Below, piece by piece: positions 7,852 to 17,508 of a stretch of 64,000 nt of DNA. The notes below the pieces were generated by a model. It was not told the DNA's origin, searched no databases, and saw only the letters and a program-made list of their open reading frames with translations. A program made the translations under genes and the position numbers. Where the stretch lies: positions 62,001 to 126,000 of the forward strand of contig JARGOB010000002.1 of assembly GCA_029212925.1 (NCBI GenBank), given 5' to 3'. Each line of letters begins with the position of its first letter. Positions within the stretch are counted from its first letter, which is position 1. Source of the stretch: Coxiellaceae bacterium (GTDB taxonomy: Bacteria; Pseudomonadota; Gammaproteobacteria; Coxiellales; Coxiellaceae).

Positions 7852-9075
7852 ATGGCAGAACAACACAATAGCGATATCCTTATTATTGGCGCCGGTTTAG
7901 TCGGCACCAGCCTGGCCTGCGCATTACAACACAGCGGCTTAAAAATTACGTTATTAGAAAACCACTTATTAGATCTTAGCAAGCCCCCCAACTTGCACAG
8001 CCGTCCCATTTCATTAGCGCATAGCAGTTATGCCACATTACAGCAACTGGGTTTATGGAACTCACTCGCGTCACAAGCTTGCGCCATTAAAAACGTTCAT
8101 GTATCAGAACAAGGTGCTTTTGGCCAGTTACGCTTTAATGCCAAAGATTACCCAATAGATGCCCTCGGTTATGTGGTGCCTTTTGATTGTTTGCGTTATG
8201 CGCTCTACCAACAAGCCTGCGAGCAAGCTAACAGCAAAGTGATCTGCATAGAAGACGTGGAATCCATAGAACAAACGAACGAAGGCATTCACTTACAAGT
8301 GAAACAAGCTGGCAAAACGCAAAACTATCACACCAAAATACTGATCGCCGCGGATGGCACCCGCTCACAAACGCGTGACTTACTCGGCATTGGCATTAAC
8401 CAAACCGATCACCACGAAATGGCACTCACAGCAACACTGCAACTCAACAAACAATTGCATACCGCTTTTGAGCGCTTTAGTGATCAAGGAACCGTCGCCA
8501 TCTTACCGCGCAGCAATAAAACCGCTGGCATGGTATGGACAATGAAGCCGGAATTAGCTGAAACCGCTAAACAATGGAGCGATGACGAACTGCTGCAACA
8601 TGTGCAAAAGGTGATTGGTTATCGTGTGGGTCGCATTCAATCGATTAAAGCCAATGCACATTACCCATTAATAACAACGGTAGCTAAACAACAGCACGTT
8701 GGCCGCGCTTTGTTATTAGGAAATTCAGCACATACGTTTTATCCGATTGCCGCACAGGGCTTTAACTTAAGCTTGCGTGATGTTGCTGTGCTTGCTGACC
8801 TACTAACAACCCAAGGCCTCGACAATCACTCGCAATTATTCAATGAATATGTCAACAAAAGAAAAGATGACCAAACAAGAGTGCAACGTTTAATTAGTTG
8901 CACAGCAAAAGCATTTGACTTATCACTGCCTTGTGTCAAACCATTACGCGGCGCCGGCTTGTTAGCAGTCGCATGTCTACCACCATTAAAAAAACGCTTA
9001 GCGCGTCGCACCTTGGGCCTTTCAGGTCAGGTAACAAATTTAATCGCAGGATTGCAGCATGACACAACACAGTGA
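7852..9075 (+). CDS. ubiH: FAD-dependent ubiquinone hydroxylase UbiH
   Basis: Flavin monooxygenase of aerobic ubiquinone synthesis (C6-type hydroxylation in E. coli UbiH), membrane-associated, 407 aa. The ADP-binding GAGLVG is at 13-18, the middle ADGTRS motif binds FAD and NADPH, and the GNSAHTFYPIAAQGFNLSLRD signature near 290-310 is closest to UbiH. AGGAAACAG precedes the ATG. It overlaps the next hydroxylase by 17 bases. The pepP/ubiH/ubiI/gcvT neighbourhood supports the assignment, though pepP is inverted here. Confidence 0.9.
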   Translation: MAEQHNSDILIIGAGLVGTSLACALQHSGLKITLLENHLLDLSKPPNLHSRPISLAHSSYATLQQLGLWNSLASQACAIKNVHVSEQGAFGQLRFNAKDYPIDALGYVVPFDCLRYALYQQACEQANSKVICIEDVESIEQTNEGIHLQVKQAGKTQNYHTKILIAADGTRSQTRDLLGIGINQTDHHEMALTATLQLNKQLHTAFERFSDQGTVAILPRSNKTAGMVWTMKPELAETAKQWSDDELLQHVQKVIGYRVGRIQSIKANAHYPLITTVAKQQHVGRALLLGNSAHTFYPIAAQGFNLSLRDVAVLADLLTTQGLDNHSQLFNEYVNKRKDDQTRVQRLISCTAKAFDLSLPCVKPLRGAGLLAVACLPPLKKRLARRTLGLSGQVTNLIAGLQHDTTQ

Positions 9076-10234
9076 TGTGATTATTCTTGGCGCCGGCATG
9101 GTCGGCTTAACACTTGGATTGCAATGCGCACAAGCCGGAATGGCTGTCACAATTATCGACGTACAAACACCAACACTCGAATGGCCTGATGATAGCGTTG
9201 ATCTGCGCACAGTGGCCTTAAACCCCAGCTCCGCTGAATGTTTGCAACGCATTGGCGCTTGGCAACTACTGAAAAAATCCGATGTTGGTATCATGCAAAA
9301 AATGCAGGTATGGGATCAAATTGGTGGCGGTGAAATTGATTTTGATGCCAATGCAGCCAACCAAGAAGCCTTAGCTTTTGTGGTTGAGAATCGTGTGTTA
9401 GTACGCGCACTCTGGCAATGCGCCGAACAACAAGCCAACTTACAGCTAATGACTCCGGCTACGCCTCAACAATTAACCATTGATGAACAACAAGTCACGT
9501 TATCATTAGAGCACAATAAAAAAATCACTGCGCAATGCATTATTGGTGCTGACGGTCGCAACTCGTGGCTAAAGCAACAACTGTCCATCGAAACACGTGT
9601 GCGAGACTACGATCACCATGCGGTCGTATCGATTATCGAAACCGAACAACCGCATAACAACACCGCCTATCAGGCGTTTCTAAATGATGGGCCGATTGGT
9701 GTCTTGCCATTAGCCAACCCCCACCGCTTATCCGTCGTGTGGTCAACAACACCTGATCACGCAAAAGATTTACAACAACTCAGTGCTGACCGTTTTGAAA
9801 TCGATTGCGCCAATGCGCTTGGGTTAAAACTCGGCACTTGCAGATTGCAATCAACCGTTGCCAGCATTCCATTAATCGAACGCCGAGCGAAACACCTGGT
9901 GCAAGCACGTGCCGCCATTGTTGGCGATGCCGCACATACCATTCACCCATTGGCTGGCCAAGGCGTCAATCTCGGCATTGCCGATAGTATCTGCTTAGCC
10001 AAACATCTCTGCGAAGCCAAACAAGCCGGTAAAGACCTCGGTAAATTATCGGTATTACGCCAATACGAACGCGCCCGCAGTGGGCCTAACGCGCAGATGA
10101 TTCACTTGATGCGATTGTTTAAAGAGCTGTTTAGTGACCAATCACCACTCGCCGTGCAAAGCCGTAATTTAGGCTTAAAAACAGCTAATCGATTGAATCA
10201 TCTTAAAAATTGCTTTATGCAATACGCCAGCTAA
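9059..10234 (+). CDS. ubiI: UbiI/UbiF/COQ6-family FAD-dependent hydroxylase
   Basis: Second ubiquinone-ring hydroxylase, 391 aa. GAGMVG at 11-16 binds FAD; GADGRNS lies in the middle; GDAAHTIHPLAGQGVNLGIAD near 289-309 is the COQ6/UbiH family signature. By position (after ubiH, before the gcv genes) it corresponds to visC/ubiI, which does C5 hydroxylation in E. coli. The family also contains UbiF and enzymes of broader regioselectivity, so the position hydroxylated is inferred. It overlaps ubiH by 17 bases and is co-transcribed with it. Confidence 0.82.
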   Translation: MTQHSDVIILGAGMVGLTLGLQCAQAGMAVTIIDVQTPTLEWPDDSVDLRTVALNPSSAECLQRIGAWQLLKKSDVGIMQKMQVWDQIGGGEIDFDANAANQEALAFVVENRVLVRALWQCAEQQANLQLMTPATPQQLTIDEQQVTLSLEHNKKITAQCIIGADGRNSWLKQQLSIETRVRDYDHHAVVSIIETEQPHNNTAYQAFLNDGPIGVLPLANPHRLSVVWSTTPDHAKDLQQLSADRFEIDCANALGLKLGTCRLQSTVASIPLIERRAKHLVQARAAIVGDAAHTIHPLAGQGVNLGIADSICLAKHLCEAKQAGKDLGKLSVLRQYERARSGPNAQMIHLMRLFKELFSDQSPLAVQSRNLGLKTANRLNHLKNCFMQYAS

Positions 10235-10327
10235 CACCTCACAGATAATGTGCACTTAAGCTTTATATACCTACGAATATGGTATTATTTTGCACATATA
10301 AATACTATAAGTACGTTGAGGTGCATC

Positions 10328-10948
10328 ATGTCCAGATTTTTTGAAGTCAATCCCGAAACCCATTTGTTAGATGAAGCAAAAAAATCCAGGCAATGGCGAT
10401 TAGAAGATTTAGCAACGCTCGAAATTAAACAAGCTGATTTCGTGCCAATAGCCAAAGACTTTAAAGCCATCATCGACCCCCGCTCAATAGGTGATGACCC
10501 TACCAGTCAATATTCATCTGAACCTTTATTTAACGTAATTTACCAAAATATAAAAAGCTTTGGCACATTCTACGATGAAAAAAATGAGGAAGAACGCATT
10601 GAAACGCTACTGTTACACACCAAGCAACTGAGCAAACTTATTCAACAAGAACTTTCCATCACAAGAGCAACTCTGCGAAGCCTAGCTGAGACAGGAAAAG
10701 CTGAGCAACTTCCTGCTTATTACAGTGAAAGACATCGCATGATACCAAGTCAAAAACTAGAATTTTACATGAGCTTAAAAGCAGCAATTGATACCAATTT
10801 AACAGAACCCATGAAAACTGCTATCTGTGTTGTTTTAAGCGATAATAATATGACGGCACCCGAATATAAAATCGCCCCAAGAGATGAAGACACGACATAT
10901 GATTCGGTAAACCGCGGTTATACTCCACCAACTTTACCAGGCATGTAA
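10328..10948 (+). CDS. Unrecognised protein, related to its downstream neighbour
   Basis: A 206-aa, mostly helical soluble protein that I cannot assign. The ATG at 10328 is chosen because GAGG lies 8 bases upstream; an in-frame ATG at 10250 would add 26 hydrophobic residues without a ribosome binding site. The N-terminus begins MSRFFEVNPE and the C-terminus ends RGYTPPTLPGM. The next gene begins MSRLFADFGE and ends SYTPPPTL, so the two look like diverged paralogues. No signal peptide or membrane segment. The pair sits between the ubi and gcv genes, which are usually adjacent, suggesting a lineage-specific insertion. Confidence 0.65.
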   Translation: MSRFFEVNPETHLLDEAKKSRQWRLEDLATLEIKQADFVPIAKDFKAIIDPRSIGDDPTSQYSSEPLFNVIYQNIKSFGTFYDEKNEEERIETLLLHTKQLSKLIQQELSITRATLRSLAETGKAEQLPAYYSERHRMIPSQKLEFYMSLKAAIDTNLTEPMKTAICVVLSDNNMTAPEYKIAPRDEDTTYDSVNRGYTPPTLPGM

Positions 10949-10962
10949 CTAAGGATGTAGCG

Positions 10963-11544
10963 ATGTCACGATTATTTGCAGATTTTGGTGAATACGACCC
11001 AGCAGAAGCGCTACTGTCCGCGGAGCCTAAGGGTGATACGCCACCAACACGGGCATTATCAACAGCAAAACAATTAGCCGCTGCTGGCATCGATAGTTAT
11101 ACGTTTGTGAATATCACCTTTTTTCTACAGCAAGAACTGAATACAGTCATTGGCAAAGATGACACATTTATCCGCAAATACCCCAAAGAAAACCTATTGC
11201 AACATATTGTCCATTCGATAAGAACACTGTTTAAAGCACCGCCAGGCATCGACAAGGAAAATGCCTGCGAACTTACCGCATTGAAATTCCTACAGGTCAA
11301 TAAACTACTCGAGATGGACAACAACAATGTTCGAGCTGAAAGCGCAACAGCTCACTCAAAGCCGGGACGTGGTTACTTACCGGCTGCATTTAAACTCGGA
11401 TTGTATAACCGGCTACTTGGCATTATGGACAGCCAACTCTCAGCTATATCCGTGCATGAATCCAGAGCAATCAGGGCAACACTGGATACCATTTATGATC
11501 CCGCTAACGAGCAGCTCAGCTACACACCACCGCCGACACTGTAA
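10963..11544 (+). CDS. Unrecognised protein, related to its upstream neighbour
   Basis: A 193-aa soluble protein of unknown function. AAGGA lies 8 bases before the ATG, which is 14 bases after the previous stop, so the pair forms an operon. It shares the MSR-F-F type N-terminus and the YTPP-TL C-terminus with the upstream gene. Both have a helical middle with a Tyr/Leu-rich stretch before the tail (here LPAAFKLGLYNRLLGIMDSQ). No catalytic motif, transmembrane segment or signal peptide. A secreted effector role is possible but nothing in the sequence shows it. Confidence 0.65.
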   Translation: MSRLFADFGEYDPAEALLSAEPKGDTPPTRALSTAKQLAAAGIDSYTFVNITFFLQQELNTVIGKDDTFIRKYPKENLLQHIVHSIRTLFKAPPGIDKENACELTALKFLQVNKLLEMDNNNVRAESATAHSKPGRGYLPAAFKLGLYNRLLGIMDSQLSAISVHESRAIRATLDTIYDPANEQLSYTPPPTL

Positions 11545-11583
11545 TATACGATCTCAGCTCTATCCAAAGGGCAATAGCTTCGT

Positions 11584-11589
11584 TATAAT
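11584..11589 (+). promoter_or_regulatory. Candidate -10 box of the gcv operon
   Basis: TATAAT 45 bases before the gcvT start in the 89-base gap. The -35 region at 17 bp spacing (TATCCA) is poor. The gap is too short for a glycine riboswitch, and none is seen. Confidence 0.4.
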
Positions 11590-11633
11590 TCGCGCTAGAC
11601 TAGAATCACCGAGCCATATAAGGAGTTGAACAG

Positions 11634-12746
11634 ATGGGTTTATGTACACCATTAAGCCATAAGCACGAAGAAATGGGCGCCAAGATGGTTGATTTTCATG
11701 GCTGGGAAATGCCACTGCATTATGGCTCACAAATTGATGAGCACCATCAGGTACGCCAACATGCTGGCATGTTCGATGTGTCACATATGGGCATCGTCGA
11801 TATCGGCGGTGAACAAGCAGCCGAATTATTGGGTTTATTATTGGCCAACGATGTCGATAAACTCAATCAAACAGGCAAAGCCATTTACAGCTGCATGCTT
11901 AACCCTCAAGGTGGCATTTTAGATGACTTGATTGTTTATCGCATTGATGAGCAACAATACCGCATCGTATGGAACTCTGCGACGCGTGAAAAAAACCTTA
12001 AATGGTTGTATCAACATGCCAAAGAATACGACGTACTAATCACCGAGCGTTCTGACTTAGCCATGATCGCCGTGCAAGGACCAAAAGCGATTGATCTAGT
12101 CACCACCGTGATGTACGAAAGCTTTACTGATCATATTCAAAACTTAAAACCATTTACTGCGTTTTATGCTGATTATATCTGGGTAGCACGCACAGGCTAC
12201 ACCGGCGAGAAAGGCGTTGAAATTATCTTACCTGCCGAAAAAGCCGCCAATTTATGGCAAGCGTTTGCTGATATCGGCATACAACCTTGCGGCCTCGGTG
12301 CACGCGACACCTTACGCTTAGAAGCCGGTTTGAATTTATATGGCACCGATATGGATGAAAGCACTCACCCATTCGAAAGCAATTTGGGTTGGACGGTTGA
12401 TATGAAAGCTGAAACCCGCAACTTTATTGGTCGCCAAGCATTAGAAGAACAACAACAGCGCGGCATTTCACATCAATTCGTTGGTGTCATGATGGAAAGC
12501 CCTGGCGTGTTACGCAATCATCAAGCGGTTTATATTAATGATGGCATTGAAGGCACAATAACCAGCGGTGGCTTTTCACCCACATTAGGCCACGCCATTG
12601 CATTAGCACGCTTACCTTTACCGATTTCAGGCAACGTGTATATTGAACGTCGCGGCAAACAAATACCCGTCACTTTAATTGAATTACCGTTTGTACGTAA
12701 CGGCAAAAAAATCTGTAAACCACTCAACCAGGAGGCTAACTCATGA
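11634..12746 (+). CDS. gcvT: Glycine cleavage system T protein (aminomethyltransferase)
   Basis: Transfers the methylene group from aminomethyl-lipoyl GcvH to THF, giving 5,10-methylene-THF and ammonia; 370 aa. Family landmarks: HGWEMPLHYGSQIDEHHQVR at the N-terminus, MFDVSHMG, the GYTGEKGVEI folate-site segment and GLGARDTLRLEAGLNLYG. AAGGAG stands about 8 bases before the ATG. First gene of gcvT-gcvH-gcvPA-gcvPB; its stop overlaps the gcvH start (ATGA). Confidence 0.97.
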   Translation: MGLCTPLSHKHEEMGAKMVDFHGWEMPLHYGSQIDEHHQVRQHAGMFDVSHMGIVDIGGEQAAELLGLLLANDVDKLNQTGKAIYSCMLNPQGGILDDLIVYRIDEQQYRIVWNSATREKNLKWLYQHAKEYDVLITERSDLAMIAVQGPKAIDLVTTVMYESFTDHIQNLKPFTAFYADYIWVARTGYTGEKGVEIILPAEKAANLWQAFADIGIQPCGLGARDTLRLEAGLNLYGTDMDESTHPFESNLGWTVDMKAETRNFIGRQALEEQQQRGISHQFVGVMMESPGVLRNHQAVYINDGIEGTITSGGFSPTLGHAIALARLPLPISGNVYIERRGKQIPVTLIELPFVRNGKKICKPLNQEANS

Positions 12747-13132
12747 CAACTATTCCACAAGAACTGCATTACTCTGAATCCCACGAATGGATTCTAATAG
12801 ACGAAAACAATGTTGCAACGGTTGGTATCACTGATCATGCACAAGATCAGCTAGGCGAAGTGGTATTTGTTGAATTACCTGAAGTGGGTAGCGAAGTGGT
12901 TGCTGGCGAAGAAGCGGTTGTGGTTGAGTCAGTTAAAACAGCTGCGGATGTATACAGCCCGCTCACCGGTGAAGTGGTTGAGGTCAACACCAGCTTAGAA
13001 GATGAACCCAACCAAGTGAACCACACACCTTACACTGAAGGCTGGTTATATAAAGTTAAAATTAACGATAAGAAAGAAATGGAGCAGCTAATGACTGCCG
13101 ACGCTTACACTGAACAACTGCAAGAAGACTAA
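12743..13132 (+). CDS. gcvH: Glycine cleavage system H protein
   Basis: Lipoyl carrier shuttling the aminomethyl group between P and T proteins, 129 aa. The lipoylated lysine is K65 in VVESVKTAADVYSP. Flanking Gly/Glu residues match the lipoyl-domain turn. Length is normal. It overlaps gcvT by four bases and ends four bases before gcvPA. Confidence 0.97.
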   Translation: MTTIPQELHYSESHEWILIDENNVATVGITDHAQDQLGEVVFVELPEVGSEVVAGEEAVVVESVKTAADVYSPLTGEVVEVNTSLEDEPNQVNHTPYTEGWLYKVKINDKKEMEQLMTADAYTEQLQED

Positions 13133-13136
13133 TACG

Positions 13137-14468
13137 ATGCCGTTTATTCCCCATACCGCTCATGACGTTGAAACCATGATGACAACGCTTGGTATTAAAA
13201 ATACCAAGCAATTATTTGATGAAGTACCCAGCAACATTGCAGCTGCCGATATGTCGGCAATCCCTGAGGGATTAAATGAAATGGATGTGTCGCGCTTGCT
13301 ACAACAACGCGAGCCTACCGCTGATGTGCATTTAAATTTCTTGGGTGCAGGCAGTTACTCGCATCATATACCCGCTATTGTTTGGCAACTGGCGAGTCGC
13401 GGGGAATTTTATACCGCATACACGCCTTATCAGGCTGAAGCCAGTCAAGGCAGCTTGCAAGTCATTTATGAATACCAAACCATCATGGCCAATTTGATGG
13501 GCATGGAAGTGTCGAATGCCTCTTTGTATGATGGCGCCAGCGCAGTTGCTGAAGCGGTATTAATGGCCGTGCGCATTAAACGCTCCAAGGTCACTCGTGT
13601 ATTAGTACCACGCAGTTTGCATCCGCGTTACCGCGCTGTGTTACAAACCATTACGCAACACCAAGACATCACCATCACTGAAGTTGATTTAAATTCGGTA
13701 GAGCAACAAGACACTAGCGATGCAGCGGCTTTATTGATTGCGCAACCAAATTTCTTTGGCAGTATCGAGCAAGTGGATCAGCTCACCGATTGGGCGCACG
13801 CCAATAACTTATTAGTGATTGCCGCCGTTAACCCCATGGCGATGGCTTTATTCAAACAACCAGGCAGCTGGGGGCAAAACGGTGCTGATATTGTTTGTGG
13901 TGAAGGCCAACCGTTTGGCATTCCAATGGCGGGCGGTGGACCGTACTTTGGCTTTATGTGCTGCAATAAGAAAAACATTCGCCAACTGCCCGGCCGCATT
14001 GTTGGTCGTACGCATGATGAGCAAGGCAACGTTGGTTATACACTAACATTGCAGGCCCGCGAGCAACATATACGCCGCGCCAAAGCCACGTCGAACATTT
14101 GCACCAACCAAGGTTTAGCCGTAACCGCTGCGACTATTTACATGAGCTTAATGGGCTTTGAAGGCTTAAAACAAACCGCAACACGCTGTTACCAAAACAC
14201 GCAACAATTAAAACAACAACTGCAAACCAACCCTAATGTTGAGATTGTATTTGATCAGCTAGATTTTCATGAATTGGTTTATCGTTATAAAAACACCAGC
14301 GCAAAAGATGTGTTGGCCTGCTTACAACAGCACGGCATTCAAGGGGGTTATGACTTGTCACAAGACTACCCTGAACTCAAAGACGCCATCTTGGTATGCG
14401 CTACTGAAACTAAATCAGCCGATGACATTGCCGCCTACGTCAATGCATTACAAAGTGTGGGAGCGTAA
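13137..14468 (+). CDS. gcvPA: Glycine dehydrogenase (decarboxylating) subunit 1
   Basis: N-terminal half of the PLP-dependent P protein, 443 aa, which forms a heterotetramer with GcvPB. It has [20 protein letters not shown] and [18 protein letters not shown], the glycine-site segments, and the [18 protein letters not shown] motif. This two-subunit form is common in Legionellales and Gram-positives; E. coli has one fused gcvP of about 957 aa. It lies between gcvH (4 bases) and gcvPB (2 bases). Confidence 0.96.
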   Translation: MPFIPHTAHDVETMMTTLGIKNTKQLFDEVPSNIAAADMSAIPEGLNEMDVSRLLQQREPTADVHLNFLGAGSYSHHIPAIVWQLASRGEFYTAYTPYQAEASQGSLQVIYEYQTIMANLMGMEVSNASLYDGASAVAEAVLMAVRIKRSKVTRVLVPRSLHPRYRAVLQTITQHQDITITEVDLNSVEQQDTSDAAALLIAQPNFFGSIEQVDQLTDWAHANNLLVIAAVNPMAMALFKQPGSWGQNGADIVCGEGQPFGIPMAGGGPYFGFMCCNKKNIRQLPGRIVGRTHDEQGNVGYTLTLQAREQHIRRAKATSNICTNQGLAVTAATIYMSLMGFEGLKQTATRCYQNTQQLKQQLQTNPNVEIVFDQLDFHELVYRYKNTSAKDVLACLQQHGIQGGYDLSQDYPELKDAILVCATETKSADDIAAYVNALQSVGA

Positions 14469-14470
14469 TC

Positions 14471-15961
14471 ATGTTATCATTTGAAAAATCACAATCCGGT
14501 CGTCACGCCAAATCACAGTTTTTACACTCGGATCAAAACAGTGTAGATATTCCGGCCGCAGCCTTACGTCAAGATAAACCTGTGATGCCAGAATTATCTG
14601 AACTCGAAGTGGTGCGACACTTTACTGGTTTATCGCAACAAAACTTTTCAATCGATACCCAGTTTTATCCATTGGGTTCATGCACAATGAAATATAACCC
14701 ACGTGCCGCACACAGCTTAGCGTCATTGCCGGGCTATTTAAATGTTCACCCTTTAACAGATCCGCAAAACTGCCAAGGCTTTTTAGCTTGTATGCATGAC
14801 CTGCAGGATATGTTAATCCACGCCACAGGCATGACAGCCATCTCATTAGCACCGATGGCCGGCGCACAAGGCGAACTAGCCGGTGTAGCAATGATTAAAG
14901 CCTACCATCAAAAAAATAATGACAGCGCACGTTGCGAAATGATTGTGCCCGATGCAGCGCATGGCACCAACCCAGCTTCTGCTGTGATGTGCGGCTACAA
15001 AGTACGTGAACTGCCAACGGCTGCTAATGGTGATATTGATCTGGATGCATTAAAAAGCATGGTCGGCCCACAAACTGCCGGCATTATGTTAACCAACCCA
15101 TCAACGCTTGGTGTATTTGAACGCAACATTGTTGACGTTGCCAAAATCATTCACGATGCCGGTGGCTTATTGTATTACGACGGTGCCAACCTGAATGCCA
15201 TCTTAGGCCATGTTCGTCCTGGCGACATGGGTTTTGATGTCATGCATTTAAACTTACACAAAACCTTTGCAACACCTCACGGTGGTGGCGGCCCCGGTGC
15301 TGGCCCCGTAGCTTGTAATGATCGCCTAAAAGAATTCTTACCGATTCCATTGGTGGAAAAAGACGGCGACAACTATCACTGGGCTCAAGAAAGCGAACGC
15401 CCTAATAGCATTGGTCGCCTATCAGCATTTAATGGTAATACCGGCGTATTAATGCGTGCCTTTATTTATGCTCGAATGCTCGGTCGTGATGGCATGAAAC
15501 GTGTCGGTGAGTTTGCTACGTTAAATGCCAACTATGTAATGAAACGTTTACATGATGCAGGCTTTGAGATTGCACCTAAAGATCGCCGTGCTTCGCATGA
15601 ATTTGTAATCACACTAAAACCGTTAACCAAAACCACTGGCATTACTGCTTTGGATTTTGTAAAACGCTTATTGGATTATAATATTCACGCACCAACCGTT
15701 TACTTCCCACTATTGATTCCAGAGTGCTTATTAATTGAGCCGACGGAAACGGAAAGCAAACAAATGCTGGATCACTTCGTTGATGTGATGATAAAAGTGC
15801 TGGATGAATGCAAAAATGACCCTGAGATGGTAAAGAAAGCACCTCATACCCAGCCAGTGCATCGCTTAGATGAAGTCAAAGCGGCACGTGAACTCGATGT
15901 GGTATGGCATGCGGATGTGGAGAGTAGCGCGGCAAAAAAGCCTGACGCGGTTCTAACCTAA
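14471..15961 (+). CDS. gcvPB: Glycine dehydrogenase (decarboxylating) subunit 2
   Basis: PLP-binding half of the P protein, 496 aa. It decarboxylates glycine and loads the residue on lipoyl-GcvH. The Schiff-base lysine is K264 in [34 protein letters not shown] near the N-terminus is the family signature. The C-terminal 35 residues (from about 460) are a variable charged tail. Last gene of the operon; no terminator hairpin with a T run is visible after it. Confidence 0.96.
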   Translation: MLSFEKSQSGRHAKSQFLHSDQNSVDIPAAALRQDKPVMPELSELEVVRHFTGLSQQNFSIDTQFYPLGSCTMKYNPRAAHSLASLPGYLNVHPLTDPQNCQGFLACMHDLQDMLIHATGMTAISLAPMAGAQGELAGVAMIKAYHQKNNDSARCEMIVPDAAHGTNPASAVMCGYKVRELPTAANGDIDLDALKSMVGPQTAGIMLTNPSTLGVFERNIVDVAKIIHDAGGLLYYDGANLNAILGHVRPGDMGFDVMHLNLHKTFATPHGGGGPGAGPVACNDRLKEFLPIPLVEKDGDNYHWAQESERPNSIGRLSAFNGNTGVLMRAFIYARMLGRDGMKRVGEFATLNANYVMKRLHDAGFEIAPKDRRASHEFVITLKPLTKTTGITALDFVKRLLDYNIHAPTVYFPLLIPECLLIEPTETESKQMLDHFVDVMIKVLDECKNDPEMVKKAPHTQPVHRLDEVKAARELDVVWHADVESSAAKKPDAVLT

Positions 15962-16001
15962 CCAGCTGAATATTAATTAAAATTGACTACGGCAGCCATA
16001 T

Positions 16002-16075
16002 AACTGCGCCAAAAAAGTGGCGCAGTTAAGAAAACTGTGCCAAAATTATGGCGCAGTTTATATAAAACGGTGCCA
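16002..16075 (+). promoter_or_regulatory. Operator array upstream of the Fic gene
   Basis: Two dyads and one half-site. First: AACTGCGCCA at 16002-16011, six bases, TGGCGCAGTT at 16018-16027 (perfect). Second: AACTGTGCCA at 16033-16042, six bases, TGGCGCAGTT at 16049-16058. Third: a lone left arm AACGGTGCCA at 16066-16075. Left arms are 31 and 33 bp apart, about three helical turns. The last arm ends four bases before the ATG at 16080. The HTH domain of the encoded protein is a natural candidate for binding (inference). Confidence 0.8.
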
Positions 16076-16079
16076 AACA

Positions 16080-17417
16080 ATGACAATCGACAACCCACTA
16101 TTTGCCTCAATATCAGGGCATGACGCCCCACTAAGCCTAAAAGACCTCGAACAGATGCACCCTGACATTGGGCGCCGAACGATACAACGTCACTTGAAGC
16201 AATTAATTGATCAAAAAATAATTGTCGGTATTGGACACGGTCGTGCCCGGCGCTTTAAGGCAATAAGCGACATTAAAAACGGCGATGTTTTCCCTGTCGA
16301 TATCCCGCTATCTCAAGACAGCAAAGAGATTGTGGTTTATATCGATAGACCCCTATCAGCCAGGACACCCATTGGATATCAACGAGAACTACTAGAGGAA
16401 TACCAACCTAATAAAACGTGGTACCTATCAAATACCATACGCCAGCGACTGCATGATTTAGGAGACACAGGTGAAGCGCATGCACCCGCAGGAACCTATG
16501 GCCGAGAAATACTAAATAAATTTTTAGTAGACTTGTCCTGGGCATCGAGCCACCTGGAAGGTAACACCTATTCAAAACTGGATACAAAAAAATTGATAGA
16601 ACAAGGAAAAATTGCACAGGGTAAAAATTTATTTGAAACACAAATGATATTAAACCATAAAGCGGCAATTGAATTTTTAGTTGAGAATGCCAATGACATT
16701 AAATTTAATCGCTACACGCTTCTAAACCTGCATAGCTTACTCGCTGAAAATTTACTGCCTAATACGTCCGACGAAGGACGTATTAGGCTACATGCTGTAG
16801 AAATAGGAAAAAGTGTTTACCACCCATTATCTATCTCATCACAACTCAGCGAATTGTTTGACCTTATTTTAAAGAAGGTCGATAAAATTAAAGACCCACT
16901 TGAACAAGCCTTTTTTATGATGGTCCATATCCCTTATTTACAGCCGTTTATTGATATCAACAAACGAACCTCTCGTCTTGCAGCTAATATTTCATTGCTT
17001 AAATCCAACCTATGCCCTCTATCATTTCTACACGTATCTGAACAAGCCTACACACGTGCTATTTTGGGCGTGTATGAAATGGGGCGAATTGAATTACTGC
17101 GTGATTTATTTGTTTGGGCTTATGAGCGTTCTGTGCAGGAATACCTAGTAATTAAACAAAATGCAGCTGAGCCATCGCCACTGCGATTAATATATCGGGA
17201 TACAATAAAACAGGCAGTCTATGAGGTGGTTAGCAACCCCAACAAATCCAAAAAAGCAATCATTCAAAACATTATCAATAAACAAGTTAAAAAGTCAGAT
17301 CATAAAAAAGTAAAAGAACAGATCACCAGCGAATTACAGCATTTGCACGAGGGAAACATAGCACGCTATGGGCTGCGACCCAAACAGCTTCAACAATGGC
17401 AAACGACTAGCCCTTAG
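16080..17417 (+). CDS. HTH-Fic family protein with altered catalytic motif
   Basis: A 445-aa protein. Residues about 15-60 form a winged helix (DLEQMHPDIGRRTIQRHLKQ). A Fic domain follows, with a class II-like inhibitory motif SSHLEGN at 156-162. The Fic active-site loop reads QPFIDINKRTSR from residue 288, where canonical AMPylating enzymes have HPFxDGNGRxxR. The catalytic His is Gln and GNG is INK, so ordinary AMP transfer is doubtful. The C-terminal about 90 residues look like another helical/wHTH segment. The ATG at 16080 is preferred to the GTG at 16017, which lies inside the operator array; no Shine-Dalgarno sequence is visible for either. A self-regulated transcription factor or modified Fic enzyme are both possible. 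Confidence 0.82.
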   Translation: MTIDNPLFASISGHDAPLSLKDLEQMHPDIGRRTIQRHLKQLIDQKIIVGIGHGRARRFKAISDIKNGDVFPVDIPLSQDSKEIVVYIDRPLSARTPIGYQRELLEEYQPNKTWYLSNTIRQRLHDLGDTGEAHAPAGTYGREILNKFLVDLSWASSHLEGNTYSKLDTKKLIEQGKIAQGKNLFETQMILNHKAAIEFLVENANDIKFNRYTLLNLHSLLAENLLPNTSDEGRIRLHAVEIGKSVYHPLSISSQLSELFDLILKKVDKIKDPLEQAFFMMVHIPYLQPFIDINKRTSRLAANISLLKSNLCPLSFLHVSEQAYTRAILGVYEMGRIELLRDLFVWAYERSVQEYLVIKQNAAEPSPLRLIYRDTIKQAVYEVVSNPNKSKKAIIQNIINKQVKKSDHKKVKEQITSELQHLHEGNIARYGLRPKQLQQWQTTSP

Positions 17418-17508
17418 CCACACCACCTTGCTAGCCACAAAAATACACAGTGTCGTTTGAATTTTAGACAAGCCATAACTATATTGAATTTGTACAATTC
17501 AAATCAAT

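Noticed and set aside
11545..11633. Glycine riboswitch upstream of gcvT
   Set aside because: Only 89 bases separate gcvT from the previous gene, and no conserved glycine-aptamer core is visible.
16017..16079. GTG start for the Fic gene
   Set aside because: It lies within the first operator dyad, adds 21 residues read from operator sequence and has no ribosome binding site. The ATG at 16080 is a better start.
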